Below, in pieces: positions 1 to 11,103 of a stretch of 64,000 bases of DNA (position 1 is its first letter; each line of letters opens with the position of its first letter). Both the position numbers and the translations under genes were made by a program. The notes under the pieces are model-generated. The model was not told the origin of the DNA. It made no database searches and saw nothing but the letters and a program-made list of their open reading frames with translations. This DNA comes from Arthrobacter sp. M2012083. Lineage in GTDB: Bacteria > Actinomycetota > Actinomycetes > Actinomycetales > Micrococcaceae. Location of the stretch: positions 1-64,000 of the forward strand of contig NZ_AKKK01000039.1 of assembly GCF_000281065.1 (NCBI RefSeq). The letters run 5' to 3'.

Positions 1-8
1 CCACCCCC

Positions 9-37
9 TTGACTCCCACCCCCACCTTCCCTAAACT
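9..37 (+). promoter_or_regulatory. sigma70-type promoter of the hyi operon
   Basis: TTGACT (9-14) and TAAACT (32-37) are separated by 17 bp, a near-consensus housekeeping promoter. Transcription should start near 44, giving a leader of about 105 nt before hyi. The two operator boxes begin immediately after the -10 element, a position that suits repression. Confidence 0.6.
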
Positions 38-75
38 TTTCATAAAGCAGAATCTAAATTCCACAAAGCGGAAAC
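38..75. promoter_or_regulatory. tandem operator boxes, IclR-type (putative AllR/GclR-like site)
   Basis: Two related 17-mers start at 38 (TTTCATAAAGCAGAATC) and 59 (TTCCACAAAGCGGAAAC), 21 bp apart, that is two helical turns on the same DNA face. They match at 13 of 17 positions. Each is an imperfect 6-3-6 palindrome of the form TTYCAY-AAA-GCRGAA. IclR-family repressors (AllR, GclR) control this pathway in other bacteria, so such a regulator is inferred; no gene for it lies in this window. The same box recurs upstream of uraD. Confidence 0.6.
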
Positions 76-148
76 TGAGGCCAAACACCAAGGCAGCAGC
101 CAAGCAACCCGGAAGATAGATCAAAGCCCCTCCTCGGAAGGACCTACG

Positions 149-952
149 ATGACGTACACAGTGAACTGCTCCATCCTCCTGACGGAGCTGCCCTTGCTCG
201 AGCGCCCCGCCGCCGCGAAGGCAGCCGGTTTTGACGCCGTCGAGTTCTGGTGGCCCTTCGAGACCTCCGCCCCCAGCGACGCCCAAGTAAACGAGTTTGA
301 AACAGCCATCAAGGACGCCGGCGTTCAGCTCACGGGCCTGAACTTCAACGCCGGCAACATGCCCGGCGGCGACCGCGGCCTGGTTTCTTGGAAGGGACGT
401 TGCTCCGAGTTCAAGGACAACATCGACGTCGTAGCCGGCATCGGTGAGCGCCTGGGCTGCAAGGCCTTCAACGCTCTCTACGGCAACCGCCAGGACGAGT
501 TCACCCCTGAAGAGCAGGACGAACTCGCGGCAAAGAACCTCGCCGCAGCAGCGGAAGGTGTCGCCCGCATCGGCGGCACCGTACTCCTCGAACCGGTCAG
601 CGGCGCACCCAAGTACCCGCTCCTCACCGCCGAAGACGCACTCAAGGTCATCGCCCGCGTCAAGGCAGAATCCGGCGCACAGAACATCAAGCTCCTCGCC
701 GACTTCTACCACCTGGCAGTCAACGGCGACGATGTCGAATCCGTCATCGAGAACCACGCAAAGGACTTCGGCCACATCCAGATCGCCGACAACCCCGGCC
801 GCGGCGCTCCCGGAACCGGCACACTCCCCCTCGGCGAATGGATAGCCCGCAGCCGCGAACTCGGCTACGACGGCTACATCGGCCTCGAGTACAAGGAACC
901 GCAGGAATCGGCCTTCAGCTGGGCCATCCGCCAGCGCGCCAACGCCAACTAA
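149..952 (+). CDS. hyi: hydroxypyruvate isomerase
   Basis: Interconverts hydroxypyruvate and tartronate semialdehyde in the glyoxylate (glycerate) route. The 267-residue product matches the usual length (about 258-260) of this AP-endonuclease-2-like TIM barrel. Expected metal and acid-base residues are visible: E148 in LLEPVS, D185/H188 in LADFYHLA, H209, D214 in QIADNPGRG and E247 in GLEYKE. A GGAAGG ribosome site precedes the ATG at 149. It is first in the operon with glxR, gcl, glxK and allB, which fixes the role. It could in principle act on other small keto-sugars, but context argues against this. Confidence 0.93.
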   Translation: MTYTVNCSILLTELPLLERPAAAKAAGFDAVEFWWPFETSAPSDAQVNEFETAIKDAGVQLTGLNFNAGNMPGGDRGLVSWKGRCSEFKDNIDVVAGIGERLGCKAFNALYGNRQDEFTPEEQDELAAKNLAAAAEGVARIGGTVLLEPVSGAPKYPLLTAEDALKVIARVKAESGAQNIKLLADFYHLAVNGDDVESVIENHAKDFGHIQIADNPGRGAPGTGTLPLGEWIARSRELGYDGYIGLEYKEPQESAFSWAIRQRANAN

Positions 953-1035
953 CGCACGACGGCGGCACCCGCCAAAGCGGCTGACTCGCCAAACAGCACA
1001 CCTGAGCTAAAAAGACTTTCAGAAAGAGAACCACA

Positions 1036-1914
1036 ATGAGCAACGTTGCAGTCATCGGCCTCGGAATCATGGGCCTCCCCATGGCCATCAACCTCGTCAA
1101 GGCCGGCCACACGGTCACCGGTTTCAACCGCAGCCAGGACAAGATCGACAAGCTCGTCTCCGAGGGCGGCCAGGGCGCCACCAGCATCGCGGACGCAGTC
1201 AAGGACGCCGACGTCGTCATCACCATGGTCCCAGACTCCCCGGATGTTGAGGGTGTTGTCAGCGGCAAGGACGGCGTCTTCGCCAACGCGAAGAAGGGCA
1301 CCCTCTGGATCGACGCTTCCAGCATCCGCCCGGACGTCGCCAAGCGCCTCTCCGACGACGCAGTAGCAGCAGGCATCCGCCCGCTCGACGCTCCCGTATC
1401 CGGTGGCGAGCAGGGCGCAATCGACGCTGTCCTGTCCATCATGGTCGGCGGCGAAGCTGCAGACTTCGAGGCAGCACAGGAAGTCCTCAACGCAGTGGGC
1501 AAGACCATCGTCCACGTCGGCCCGTCCGGCTCCGGCCAGACCGTCAAGGCAGCAAACCAGCTGATCGTGGCCGTCAACATCCAGGTCCTCGGCGAGGCAA
1601 TCGCCTTCCTCGAGGCCTACGGCGTAGACACCGACGCAGCACTGAAGGTCCTGGGCGGCGGCTTGGCCGGCTCCAAGGTCCTGGACCAGAAGGGTCAGAA
1701 GATGCTGGACCGCAACTTCGACCCCGGCTTCCGCCTGGCCCTCCACCACAAGGACCTCGGCATCGTCACCTCCGCAGCCCGCGAAGCCAACGTCGCTGTC
1801 CCGCTCGGCGCAGTCGTCGCCCAGCTCGTCGCCGCAACCGTCAACCAGGGCGACGGCGGCCTCGACCACTCGGGCCTCTTCAAGCAGGTCCTCCAGCTCA
1901 GCGGCCGCAAGTAG
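1036..1914 (+). CDS. glxR: 2-hydroxy-3-oxopropionate (tartronate semialdehyde) reductase
   Basis: Reduces tartronate semialdehyde to D-glycerate with NAD(P)H. The 292-residue protein belongs to the beta-hydroxyacid dehydrogenase family. An N-terminal Rossmann motif GLGIMGLPMA spans residues 8-17. The substrate loop DAPVSGGEQGA lies at 118-128, and the catalytic lysine K171 precedes AANQL. The product of gcl, encoded next, is its substrate. Ribosome site AGAAAGAGA is weak. GarR-type enzymes are close relatives; the neighbouring gcl and hyi favour the GlxR assignment. Confidence 0.92.
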   Translation: MSNVAVIGLGIMGLPMAINLVKAGHTVTGFNRSQDKIDKLVSEGGQGATSIADAVKDADVVITMVPDSPDVEGVVSGKDGVFANAKKGTLWIDASSIRPDVAKRLSDDAVAAGIRPLDAPVSGGEQGAIDAVLSIMVGGEAADFEAAQEVLNAVGKTIVHVGPSGSGQTVKAANQLIVAVNIQVLGEAIAFLEAYGVDTDAALKVLGGGLAGSKVLDQKGQKMLDRNFDPGFRLALHHKDLGIVTSAAREANVAVPLGAVVAQLVAATVNQGDGGLDHSGLFKQVLQLSGRK

Positions 1915-1955
1915 CAGCCCGGCGCTAAGGCGCCAATAAAACAAAAGCAGGAAAC

Positions 1956-1981
1956 CCGCCGTCGTACTTAAACGACGGCGG
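1956..1981 (+). terminator. strong hairpin between glxR and gcl
   Basis: A perfect 10-bp stem (CCGCCGTCGT at 1956-1965, ACGACGGCGG at 1972-1981) with a 6-nt loop lies inside the operon. No T-run follows, so it is not a classical intrinsic terminator. It may partially terminate transcription or stabilise a processed gcl mRNA, adjusting gcl level relative to hyi-glxR. Confidence 0.5.
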
Positions 1982-2046
1982 CTCCCTCACTACACCCAAA
2001 AACACCACAGACTTCGCCCGCAAGGGCAAAAAACAAGGAGTACACC

Positions 2047-3822
<1,776 letters not shown>

Positions 3823-3847
3823 GTAAGTAAAGGAAGGAGGCACCGGA

Positions 3848-5014
3848 ATGCGTGTTGTCATCGCCCCGGACAAATTCAAGGGCTCGCTGTCCGCGCCCGA
3901 CGTCGCCGAGCACCTGGCAACAGGACTGCTGGCGGGGTTCGGCGACGGTATACAAGCAACACGCATTCCGGTGGCCGACGGCGGCGAAGGAACCATCGAC
4001 GCCGCCATCGGCTCCGGCTTCACCCGCCGGACCACCACCGTCACCGGCCCGCTCGGCGAGCCAGTGAAGGCCGACTTCGCAGTGCGGGACCAGGAAGCTG
4101 TCATCGAAATGGCGGCAGCTTCCGGTCTCGCCCTCCTCCCGGACGGCCCCACGAGTGAAACAGCCAAAACGGCCACCAGCATCGGAACGGGCGAACTCAT
4201 CCGCGCCGCGCTGGACCTCGGCTGCCGCAAGATCATCCTGGGTGTGGGCGGCAGCGCCAACACCGACGCCGGCGCGGGAGTACTGCAGGGCCTCGGCGCT
4301 GTCTTCCTGGACAAGAACGGCAACGAGCTCCCCGGCGGCGGTGCGGCACTCGCGGAAATCGACAGCATCGACTTCTCCAACTTCGACGTCCGCGTTGAGG
4401 CCACGGAGTTCGTGTTGGCGTCCGACGTCGACAATCCCCTTTTGGGGGCCAGCGGAGCCCCAGCCATCTTCGGTCCGCAGAAGGGCGCGACGCCGGACGA
4501 CGTCACCGAACTGGATGCGGCACTGGGCCACTTCGTGGACGTTCTGGCAGGAGCGACCGGCCAGCACGCCAAGTTCGCGGCCAAGGCTGAAGGCGCTGGA
4601 GCAGCAGGCGGCGTGGGCTACATAGCCATAGCGGCACTGAAGGCAGAGCGCCGGCCGGGTATCGACGTCGTGCTTGAATTCACTGAACTCGAGCGCAGGC
4701 TCAAGGGCGCCGACCTGGTGATCACCGGAGAAGGCAGCCTGGACGAGCAAAGCCTGCTCGGCAAGACCCCCATGGGAGTTTCGCGGGCGGCACAAAGGAA
4801 CGGGGTTCCCGTGATCGCAGTGTGCGGTCGGAGTACCCTGAGCCGGGAACAACTCACGGATGCCGGCTTCCACACGGTCCACGCACTGACCGATCTGGAA
4901 AAAGATGTCCAAAAATGTATCGCTGAAGCAGGTCCGTTGCTTGAACAATTAGGTAAGCACATAGGCGTGTACCTGGCGGAACGGACCGAAAACAAGGAGT
5001 ACCTCAATGTCTGA
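3848..5014 (+). CDS. glxK: glycerate kinase
   Basis: Phosphorylates glycerate, feeding carbon from the glyoxylate route into glycolysis. The protein has 388 residues and starts with [16 protein letters not shown], the hallmark of the GlxK/GarK family (PF02595). Conserved blocks PVADGGEGT and [13 protein letters not shown] are present. A strong AAGGAGG site precedes the ATG 25 bp after gcl. Its stop overlaps the allB start by 8 nt, indicating translational coupling. Whether the product is 2- or 3-phosphoglycerate cannot be read from sequence. Confidence 0.93.
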   Translation: MRVVIAPDKFKGSLSAPDVAEHLATGLLAGFGDGIQATRIPVADGGEGTIDAAIGSGFTRRTTTVTGPLGEPVKADFAVRDQEAVIEMAAASGLALLPDGPTSETAKTATSIGTGELIRAALDLGCRKIILGVGGSANTDAGAGVLQGLGAVFLDKNGNELPGGGAALAEIDSIDFSNFDVRVEATEFVLASDVDNPLLGASGAPAIFGPQKGATPDDVTELDAALGHFVDVLAGATGQHAKFAAKAEGAGAAGGVGYIAIAALKAERRPGIDVVLEFTELERRLKGADLVITGEGSLDEQSLLGKTPMGVSRAAQRNGVPVIAVCGRSTLSREQLTDAGFHTVHALTDLEKDVQKCIAEAGPLLEQLGKHIGVYLAERTENKEYLNV

Positions 5015-6356
5015 AGCAATCGGCGCCTATGACCTCGTTATCCGGGGCCAGCGCATCCTGACCACCGCCGGCCTCGCAGCCCGCGAAGTTGGTATCCGCG
5101 ACGGCATCATCGTCGCCATCGAACCCCTGGGCAACGGCCTGACGGGCAACGAGGTCATCGAACTCGCGGACGACGAAACCCTCATCCCCGGCCTGGTGGA
5201 CACCCACGTCCACGTCAACGAGCCCGGCCGCACCGAGTGGGAAGGCTTCGCCTCCGCCACCCGCGCCGCTGCCGCCGGTGGCGTGACCACCATCATCGAC
5301 ATGCCGCTGAACAGCATCCCGCCCACCACCACCGTGGACGGCCTGGAGCAGAAGCGCGTGGTCGCCAAGGACCAGGCGTTCGTGGACGTCGGATTCTGGG
5401 GCGGCGCCATCCCGGGCAACAAGAGCGACCTCCGCCCGCTGCACGACGAAGGCGTTTTCGGCTTCAAGTGCTTCCTCCTGCACTCCGGCGTGGACGAGTT
5501 CCCGCACCTGGACGCGGATGAGATGGAAGAGGACATGAAGGAACTCAAGTCCTTCGATTCCCTCATGATCGTGCACGCCGAGGACTCCCACGCGATCGAC
5601 CGGGCCCCGCACCCCGGCGGCGACCACTACGAAACCTTCCTCGCATCCCGCCCCCGCGGCGCCGAGAACAAGGCAATCGCCGAGGTCATCGAACGTGCCC
5701 GCTGGACGGGAGCCCGAGCCCACATCCTGCACCTCTCCTCCTCCGACGCACTGCCCATGATCGCATCTGCAAAGCGCGACGGCGTCAACCTCACCGTTGA
5801 GACCTGCCCGCACTACCTGACGCTCATGGCCGAAGAAATCCCCGACGGCGCCACGGCCTACAAGTGCTGCCCGCCCATCCGCGAGGCCTCCAACCGTGAG
5901 CTCCTCTGGAAGGGCCTGCAGGACGGCACCATCGACTGCATCGTCTCGGACCACTCCCCCTCCACGCTGGACCTGAAGGACCTGGAAAACGGCGACTTCG
6001 CCGTGGCCTGGGGCGGCGTTTCCTCGCTCCAGCTGGGCCTGTCCCTGATCTGGACCGAAGCCCGCCACCGCGGCATCCCGCTGGAGCAGGTGGTTTCCTG
6101 GATGGCCGAGAAGCCCGCCGCCCTGGCCCGCCTGCACAACAAGGGCCAGCTCGCCCTGGGCTACGACGCGGACTTCTCCATCTTCGCCCCGGACGAAGCC
6201 TTCGTTGTGGACGTCACCAAGCTCAAGCACAAGAACCCGATCACGCCGTACGACGGCCGTCCGCTGGCCGGCGTCGTTCGCAAGACGTACCTGCGCGGGA
6301 CCCCGATCGACGGCCAGAACCCCGGCGGCAAGCTGCTCCGCCGCGGCAACGTTTAG
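5007..6356 (+). CDS. allB: allantoinase
   Basis: Hydrolyses allantoin to allantoate, the first ring-opening step leading towards glyoxylate. The 449-residue amidohydrolase has the binuclear zinc set of cyclic amidases: H67 and H69 in DTHVHVNEP, carboxylated lysine K154 in FGFKCFLL, H190 in MIVHAEDS, H242 in HILHLSSSD and D315 in VSDHSPS. Dihydropyrimidinases and hydantoinases are related, but the SDHSPS block and the glyoxylate operon support allantoinase. AAGGAG precedes the start, inside glxK. Confidence 0.93.
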   Translation: MSEAIGAYDLVIRGQRILTTAGLAAREVGIRDGIIVAIEPLGNGLTGNEVIELADDETLIPGLVDTHVHVNEPGRTEWEGFASATRAAAAGGVTTIIDMPLNSIPPTTTVDGLEQKRVVAKDQAFVDVGFWGGAIPGNKSDLRPLHDEGVFGFKCFLLHSGVDEFPHLDADEMEEDMKELKSFDSLMIVHAEDSHAIDRAPHPGGDHYETFLASRPRGAENKAIAEVIERARWTGARAHILHLSSSDALPMIASAKRDGVNLTVETCPHYLTLMAEEIPDGATAYKCCPPIREASNRELLWKGLQDGTIDCIVSDHSPSTLDLKDLENGDFAVAWGGVSSLQLGLSLIWTEARHRGIPLEQVVSWMAEKPAALARLHNKGQLALGYDADFSIFAPDEAFVVDVTKLKHKNPITPYDGRPLAGVVRKTYLRGTPIDGQNPGGKLLRRGNV

Positions 6357-6366
6357 GTCTACCGCC

Positions 6367-7212
6367 ATGGCAGTCAATGCCTACGGGCCACCGCCGTCGC
6401 GAGGACCCGCAGCACGCGGCCTCACAGCCCGCGGGTCCTCCGCGGGGCGGCGGAATGGCCTGAATGATCGGAACGGCCTGACCGCACACGGTCTGGCGCT
6501 CTGGGTCAACCCGGCCGAGGGCGACGAGATCGATCCTGAGGTCTGGGAGCGGGCAGCACGCCTTGTGCTGGCCCGCGCCATGAAACTTGCCCCGGAGGCG
6601 GAAGTCCGCATCTGGCCCGCCACCGGGGCAGAGCACTCCGGCGTCGGCGACACTTCCTGGGGCGGCACTCCGCAGGAAGCCGCCGACGCCGGTACCAACG
6701 GGCCGCAGGCAAGCACAGTTACGCTCGCCGATGCCCTGGCGGAGGCCCGTTTGGAGGCCCGCACTCGGGGAGGTTCACCCTTGAACGGACAATTCACCAG
6801 CACACGCGAGGGTGAATTGTCCGTTGGCGGGGGCCAAGCCACAACTGGCGACAGCACCGCCGTCGAGCCCGTAACGTTGGCGAGCCGCCGCAGCCAACTT
6901 GCGGTGGACCTCGCCGCTGAAGTAGTGCTGCTGGATGGCGAGCCGGTTTCCTTTACTGGCATGGAATATAAGCTGTTGCGCTACCTCGTGGTCAACTGCT
7001 CACGGGCCATCAGTCGTGAAGAATTGCAACGTTTTTTGGAGTCATTTGACCTCCCCGGCGCGGCATTTCGCTCGATCGACGTTTATGTTGGAAGGGTGCG
7101 GCGGAAGCTAGGCTCCGCCCGACACACCGTCGCCACCGTCCGTGGTGGCGGCTACCAGTTCGTGCCAGGGCCCTATGCCACAGTGCGCGGACCTGCGGAA
7201 TACAGCATCTAA
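6367..7212 (+). CDS. winged-helix DNA-binding protein without receiver domain
   Basis: The C-terminal 100 residues form an OmpR/PhoB-type winged helix (FTGMEYKLLRYLVVN, ISREELQRFL, SIDVYVGRVRRKLG, VRGGGYQF). No phosphoacceptor receiver domain precedes it. The N-terminal 150 residues contain a short folded-looking segment (about 43-75) and a low-complexity Ala/Gly/Thr linker. ATG at 6367, 10 bp after allB, is preferred because upstream in-frame codons lie inside allB; 281 residues result. It may be an operon-linked regulator, but its target is unknown. The linker-coding DNA carries a perfect 15-bp inverted repeat. Confidence 0.75.
   Translation: MAVNAYGPPPSRGPAARGLTARGSSAGRRNGLNDRNGLTAHGLALWVNPAEGDEIDPEVWERAARLVLARAMKLAPEAEVRIWPATGAEHSGVGDTSWGGTPQEAADAGTNGPQASTVTLADALAEARLEARTRGGSPLNGQFTSTREGELSVGGGQATTGDSTAVEPVTLASRRSQLAVDLAAEVVLLDGEPVSFTGMEYKLLRYLVVNCSRAISREELQRFLESFDLPGAAFRSIDVYVGRVRRKLGSARHTVATVRGGGYQFVPGPYATVRGPAEYSI
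6784..6825. repeat. perfect 15-bp inverted repeat inside the winged-helix gene
   Basis: Left arm AACGGACAATTCACC (6784-6798) and right arm GGTGAATTGTCCGTT (6811-6825) are exact reverse complements around a 12-nt loop. It falls in the linker-coding part between the two folded regions. It could be an inserted palindromic element or an operator for the encoded protein. Confidence 0.85.
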
Positions 7213-7310
7213 GTTCGCTGTTGTAAAAGATCAACGCCCCCGCAATGTGCATGACCGCTGTTGTTTGAAATGAAGGCCGGCTGTTTGCCGGTGAAACGTA
7301 AAGGATCGCT

Positions 7311-7778
7311 ATGACCCAGAAACTCCTCGTCGGAACGCAAGCACCTGATTTCGCGCTTCTCGACGCCGACGGCACCAAGGTCTCGCTGTCCGATTACCGC
7401 GGACGCAACGTCATTGTGTACTTCTACCCGAAGGCAGCCACCCCCGGCTGCACCACCGAGGCTTGCGACTTCCGCGACAACCTCGCCAGCCTGCAAGGCA
7501 AGGGATACGACGTCATCGGGATCTCCCCGGACGGCCCGGAGGACCTCGCAAAGTTCACCGGCGAATTCGCCCTGACCTTCCCGCTGCTCTCTGACGAAGA
7601 CCACTCCGTGGCCCTCGCCTACGGCGCTTGGGGCGAGAAGCTGGTTGACGGCGAAATCGTCGAAGGCCTGGTCCGCTCCACCGTTGTCCTCGACGGCGAA
7701 GGCACCGTGAAGCTCACCCAGTACCAGGTGTCCGCGCAGGGCCACGTCCAGGCTTTGAAAGAAGAACTGGGCGTCTAA
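7311..7778 (+). CDS. bcp: atypical 2-Cys peroxiredoxin (Bcp/PrxQ)
   Basis: Thiol peroxidase reducing hydrogen peroxide and organic hydroperoxides in the cytoplasm, recycled by thioredoxin. The 155-residue protein shows the peroxiredoxin active site with T44, peroxidatic C47 and, five residues on, resolving C52 (TPGCTTEAC), the PrxQ arrangement. It is probably monocistronic. A 32-bp repeat array starts on the base after its stop and a terminator hairpin follows. Confidence 0.93.
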   Translation: MTQKLLVGTQAPDFALLDADGTKVSLSDYRGRNVIVYFYPKAATPGCTTEACDFRDNLASLQGKGYDVIGISPDGPEDLAKFTGEFALTFPLLSDEDHSVALAYGAWGEKLVDGEIVEGLVRSTVVLDGEGTVKLTQYQVSAQGHVQALKEELGV

Positions 7779-7886
7779 CCCTCTCTCACATCCCGCGTGC
7801 TTGAGGGAAACCCTCTCTCACATCCCGCGTGCTTGAGGGAAACCCTCTCTCACATCCCGCGTGCTTGAGGGAAACCCTCTCGCACA
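7779..7886 (+). repeat. 32-bp tandem repeat array A (3 perfect units plus a partial)
   Basis: Three identical 32-bp units at 7779-7810, 7811-7842 and 7843-7874 are followed by a partial one. Each contains CTCTCTCACATCCCGCGTG and then CTTGAGGGAAA. The array starts on the nucleotide after the bcp TAA. Each unit can pair CCCTC with GAGGG. There are no spacers, so it is not a CRISPR array. The same core occurs in the arrays at 11838 and, inverted, at 12599. Confidence 0.95.
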
Positions 7887-7904
7887 TAACTGCACAAATC
7901 GTGT

Positions 7905-7936
7905 AACGCCCGCCCACTTTTGTGAGCGGGCGTTTC
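7905..7936 (+). terminator. putative terminator after bcp
   Basis: AACGCCCGC (7905-7913) pairs with GCGGGCGTT (7926-7934), with CAC/GTG pairing inside. Only a short T stretch follows, so strength is uncertain. Confidence 0.6.
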
Positions 7937-7988
7937 ATGTATCGTGACTAAACGTGACAAATAACCAGCAGCATTAGTTAATGGAGCC

Positions 7989-9107
7989 ATGGTCTCTTCC
8001 CCACCCGTGCGCCACGCTGTCGTCGTCGAAGATGACGCTGACATCCGCGGCCTCCTCGTCCTCGTCCTGGAGCAGCTCGATTTCGTGGTGACGGAAGCGC
8101 CTGACGGTCTCTCCGGCGTCGAAGCTGTCCGCAGAACCAACGCCGAACTGGTGACCTTGGACATCAACCTCCCGGACATCGATGGCATGGAAGTCTGCCG
8201 TCGCCTGCGCGAGTTCTCTGACGCCTACATCCTGATGCTCACGGCACGGGCCGACGAAATCGACCGGCTCAACGGCCTGGACACCGGCGCGGACGACTAC
8301 ATCAACAAGCCGTTCAGCCCCAAGGAACTCCAAGCCCGCATCCGCGCCCTGTTCCGCCGCGCCCGCACACCCGCCCCAACAGCCGCGGACACCGGCCAAA
8401 GCGACGAACTCGCCCGGGCAGCAGTGGTGCAGCAAAGCCTCCTCCCGCGCGAAACGGTCCGGCTCGACGGTTACGACGTCGCTGGCGCCTTCCGTCCTTC
8501 GCGCAGTGTCGGCGGGGACTTCTACGACTGGTACCAGACGCGTGACGGCATGCATTTCACCTTTGCGGACGCCATGGGCAAGGGCATGGGTGCCGCACTT
8601 ATCGCAGCAACAGTTCGCGCCGTGATGCGTTCAGTAGCGGACACCCCGGCCATCGACGCTGCCTTCGGATCGGCCAGCGCTACCATTACCTCCGATCTGG
8701 ACCAGTCCGGCTCCTTCGTCACCATGTTCCACGCGCGGCTGGACAGCGCCTCGGGAAGACTTAGCTATATCGACGCCGGCCATGGGCTTGCGCTGCACGT
8801 TCCCGCTGAGGGGGCGGCACGGAGGTTGGTTTCCGCCGGACCACCCGTCGGCATCCTCGACGACCAACTGTGGCCCGCCTCTGAGCTGGACCTGGAGCCT
8901 GGCGATTCGCTGGTGATCGTCAGCGACGGCGTGCTTGATGCCCACAATTCCTTGGAGGACTTTCAGCGGAACGTGGAGAAGGTGGCGCGCAGCGGGGCTA
9001 CCTCGGACGATGTGTGCGCCGCTCTGCTGGAGCTGGCACCGGCATCCACCGCCGAAGATGACGTGACCGCCGTCGTCGTACGCCGAAAACCAAACGCAGG
9101 GCTGTAA
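7989..9107 (+). CDS. response regulator fused to PP2C (SpoIIE/RsbU-type) phosphatase
   Basis: Residues 1-125 form a receiver domain with acidic pair D15/D16, phosphoacceptor D58, T85 and K107. Residues 145-370 form a PPM/SpoIIE phosphatase with metal aspartates D177 (GGDFYD), D194 (ADAMGKG), D313 (VSDGVLDA) and a final TAEDDVTAVV block. Such proteins dephosphorylate a STAS antagonist when their receiver is phosphorylated; the STAS protein at 11087 is the likely substrate. No cognate histidine kinase is in the window. The start lacks a well-spaced ribosome site, so a near-leaderless mRNA is possible. Confidence 0.9.
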   Translation: MVSSPPVRHAVVVEDDADIRGLLVLVLEQLDFVVTEAPDGLSGVEAVRRTNAELVTLDINLPDIDGMEVCRRLREFSDAYILMLTARADEIDRLNGLDTGADDYINKPFSPKELQARIRALFRRARTPAPTAADTGQSDELARAAVVQQSLLPRETVRLDGYDVAGAFRPSRSVGGDFYDWYQTRDGMHFTFADAMGKGMGAALIAATVRAVMRSVADTPAIDAAFGSASATITSDLDQSGSFVTMFHARLDSASGRLSYIDAGHGLALHVPAEGAARRLVSAGPPVGILDDQLWPASELDLEPGDSLVIVSDGVLDAHNSLEDFQRNVEKVARSGATSDDVCAALLELAPASTAEDDVTAVVVRRKPNAGL

Positions 9108-9126
9108 ACCGCAAAAGGGGGGATTT

Positions 9127-11103
9127 GTGACACGTTTCTGGACCCGGCTGATCGTGGTGCTGACGGTCATTTTGGGCGTCAACTACGTAGCGTGGCGTTG
9201 GATGGCTTCGCTGAACTGGGAAGCGTGGTGGATCGCTGTTCCATTGGTGATTGCCGAGACGTACAGCCTGATCGATGTCATGTTGTTCGGCCTGACCGTG
9301 TGGAACATCAAATTCCGGAAACCGCCACCCCCTCCCCCAGCCGACGCAACGGTGGACGTCTTCATCACCACCTACAACGAGCCGTTGGACCTGGTGATGA
9401 CTACGGCCTTGGCGGCCAAGGAGATCCGCTGGCCGCACAGCACTTGGATCCTCGACGACGGCGATCGCCCCGAGATGCGCGAACTCGCCGAATCGAACGG
9501 GATTGGCTACGTCACGCGCGGCGCGGACTGGACTCCGGACATGCCGCGGCACGCCAAGGCCGGCAACCTGAACAACGCGCTCATGCTCACCTCCGGCGAG
9601 TACCTGTTGATTCTCGACGCCGACCAGATCCCCGAGCCGGACATCCTGGACAAGACGCTGGGCTATTTCAACGACGACAAGGTGGCGTTGGTCCAGACCC
9701 CGCAGTACTTCATCAACGTCCCCGCCGACGACCCCCTCGGCAGCCAGGCTCCCCTGTTCTACGGCCCCATCCAGCAGGGCAAGGACGGCTGGAACGCTGC
9801 ATTCTTCTGCGGGTCCAATGCGATTCTCCGACGGGAAGCCCTCATGCAGCTGGGCCTGGTGGGCTACGTCAAAGCCACCGAGAAGAGTGTCCGACGAGCC
9901 CTCGCTGCCTCGCGCACCGCGATTAAGAAGGCACGGCGATCACCCGAGGCCGAGAACCCGCTCGTGGAGCAAATGCTTAACGAGGTGGAAGCTGCAACGG
10001 AATCAGCGCAGAAGGAACTGGAAGCCGGGGCATCCCTCAGCGAAATCACATACCGCGTCCGCCGCCAAGTGGACGACGCCGTTCGCACCCTCGTGGCCGC
10101 AGACTTCTCCGCGCTCCAGTCCGACCTCGAAGAGATCGCAGCCATGGAACTCGCCCACGTCGGTGAGTCCGGCGTGACCACGGTGGCGACTGACGCCGTC
10201 GACCGTATGTCCGGACGCGACTGGTCCCCCCTGGGTGCGCTCGAGTCGGTTCACGCTGTCCTGGATGCCATCTCGGTGGAACGCACCGACGAAGCCCAAC
10301 CGATCATGCCGCTGGCCACCATCTCTGTCACGGAGGACATGGCCACCGCCATGCGCCTCCACGGCCTGGGTTGGAAGAGCGTGTACCACCACGAAATCCT
10401 TGCCAACGGGCTGGCTCCGGAGGACATCAAAACCATGCTGACGCAGCGACTCCGCTGGGCCCAAGGCACCATGCAGGTCCTCCTCCGCGAGAACCCGTTG
10501 GTCCAGCGTCGGCTCACATGGGGCCAACGGCTCATGTACTTCTCCACGATGTGGACGTACCTGAGCGGCTTCGCTGCCGTGGTCTATTTCGCGGCGCCCA
10601 TCATCTACCTGACGCTCGGCATCCTCCCGGTCAACAGCATCAGCTCCGACTTCTTCATCCGTTTCATCCCGTTCATGGTGGTGAACCAACTGCTGTTCCT
10701 GGTGGCCGGGCACGGCATTCCCACTTGGCGCGGACAGCAGTACAGCCTCGCGCTGTTCCCCACCTGGATCAAGGCCTGCACGACGGCGGCACGGAACGTT
10801 TGGTTCGGCCGTCCCCTGGGGTTTGCGGTCACCCCCAAGGCCCGGCAGAGCGGCGGGCCCAGTTGGAGCCTGATCCGGCCGCAGATCATCGTCGCGGTGC
10901 TACTGGCGGTGGCGCTGGTTGTTGGCCTTATCCGGCTACTCGCCGGAATGTCCGAGCCCTTGGGCACACTGGTGAACGTGGCATGGGTTGCATTCGACCT
11001 GGTGGTCCTGAGCGTGCTGGTCAAAGCAGTTTTGTATAAGGGTTTCGTGCCCGAAGTTGTCGGGCCGGAGCGCCCAGAGGAGAGGAATGCAGATGCAGTT
11101 TAG
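9127..11103 (+). CDS. BcsA-like membrane family-2 glycosyltransferase with large insertion
   Basis: A processive polysaccharide synthase is expected. The GTG start follows an AAGGGGGG site; 658 residues. Two N-terminal membrane helices (about 7-27 and 32-58) precede a GT-A domain with DDG (110-112), DAD (164-166), FFCGSN (226-231), TED (402-404) and QRLRW (440-444), the D,D,D,Q(Q/R)xRW signature of cellulose/hyaluronan-type synthases; about four C-terminal helices follow. No PilZ domain is present. Between FFCGSN and TED lie about 147 extra residues (249-395), helical and Glu/Ala/Arg-rich, where relatives have only a few dozen. The sugar product is unknown. Confidence 0.88.
   Translation: MTRFWTRLIVVLTVILGVNYVAWRWMASLNWEAWWIAVPLVIAETYSLIDVMLFGLTVWNIKFRKPPPPPPADATVDVFITTYNEPLDLVMTTALAAKEIRWPHSTWILDDGDRPEMRELAESNGIGYVTRGADWTPDMPRHAKAGNLNNALMLTSGEYLLILDADQIPEPDILDKTLGYFNDDKVALVQTPQYFINVPADDPLGSQAPLFYGPIQQGKDGWNAAFFCGSNAILRREALMQLGLVGYVKATEKSVRRALAASRTAIKKARRSPEAENPLVEQMLNEVEAATESAQKELEAGASLSEITYRVRRQVDDAVRTLVAADFSALQSDLEEIAAMELAHVGESGVTTVATDAVDRMSGRDWSPLGALESVHAVLDAISVERTDEAQPIMPLATISVTEDMATAMRLHGLGWKSVYHHEILANGLAPEDIKTMLTQRLRWAQGTMQVLLRENPLVQRRLTWGQRLMYFSTMWTYLSGFAAVVYFAAPIIYLTLGILPVNSISSDFFIRFIPFMVVNQLLFLVAGHGIPTWRGQQYSLALFPTWIKACTTAARNVWFGRPLGFAVTPKARQSGGPSWSLIRPQIIVAVLLAVALVVGLIRLLAGMSEPLGTLVNVAWVAFDLVVLSVLVKAVLYKGFVPEVVGPERPEERNADAV

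Noticed and set aside
9127..11103. Assignment of the glycosyltransferase as cellulose synthase BcsA
   Set aside because: No PilZ domain, no BcsB/BcsC partners and a large insertion; only the broader BcsA-like class is supported.
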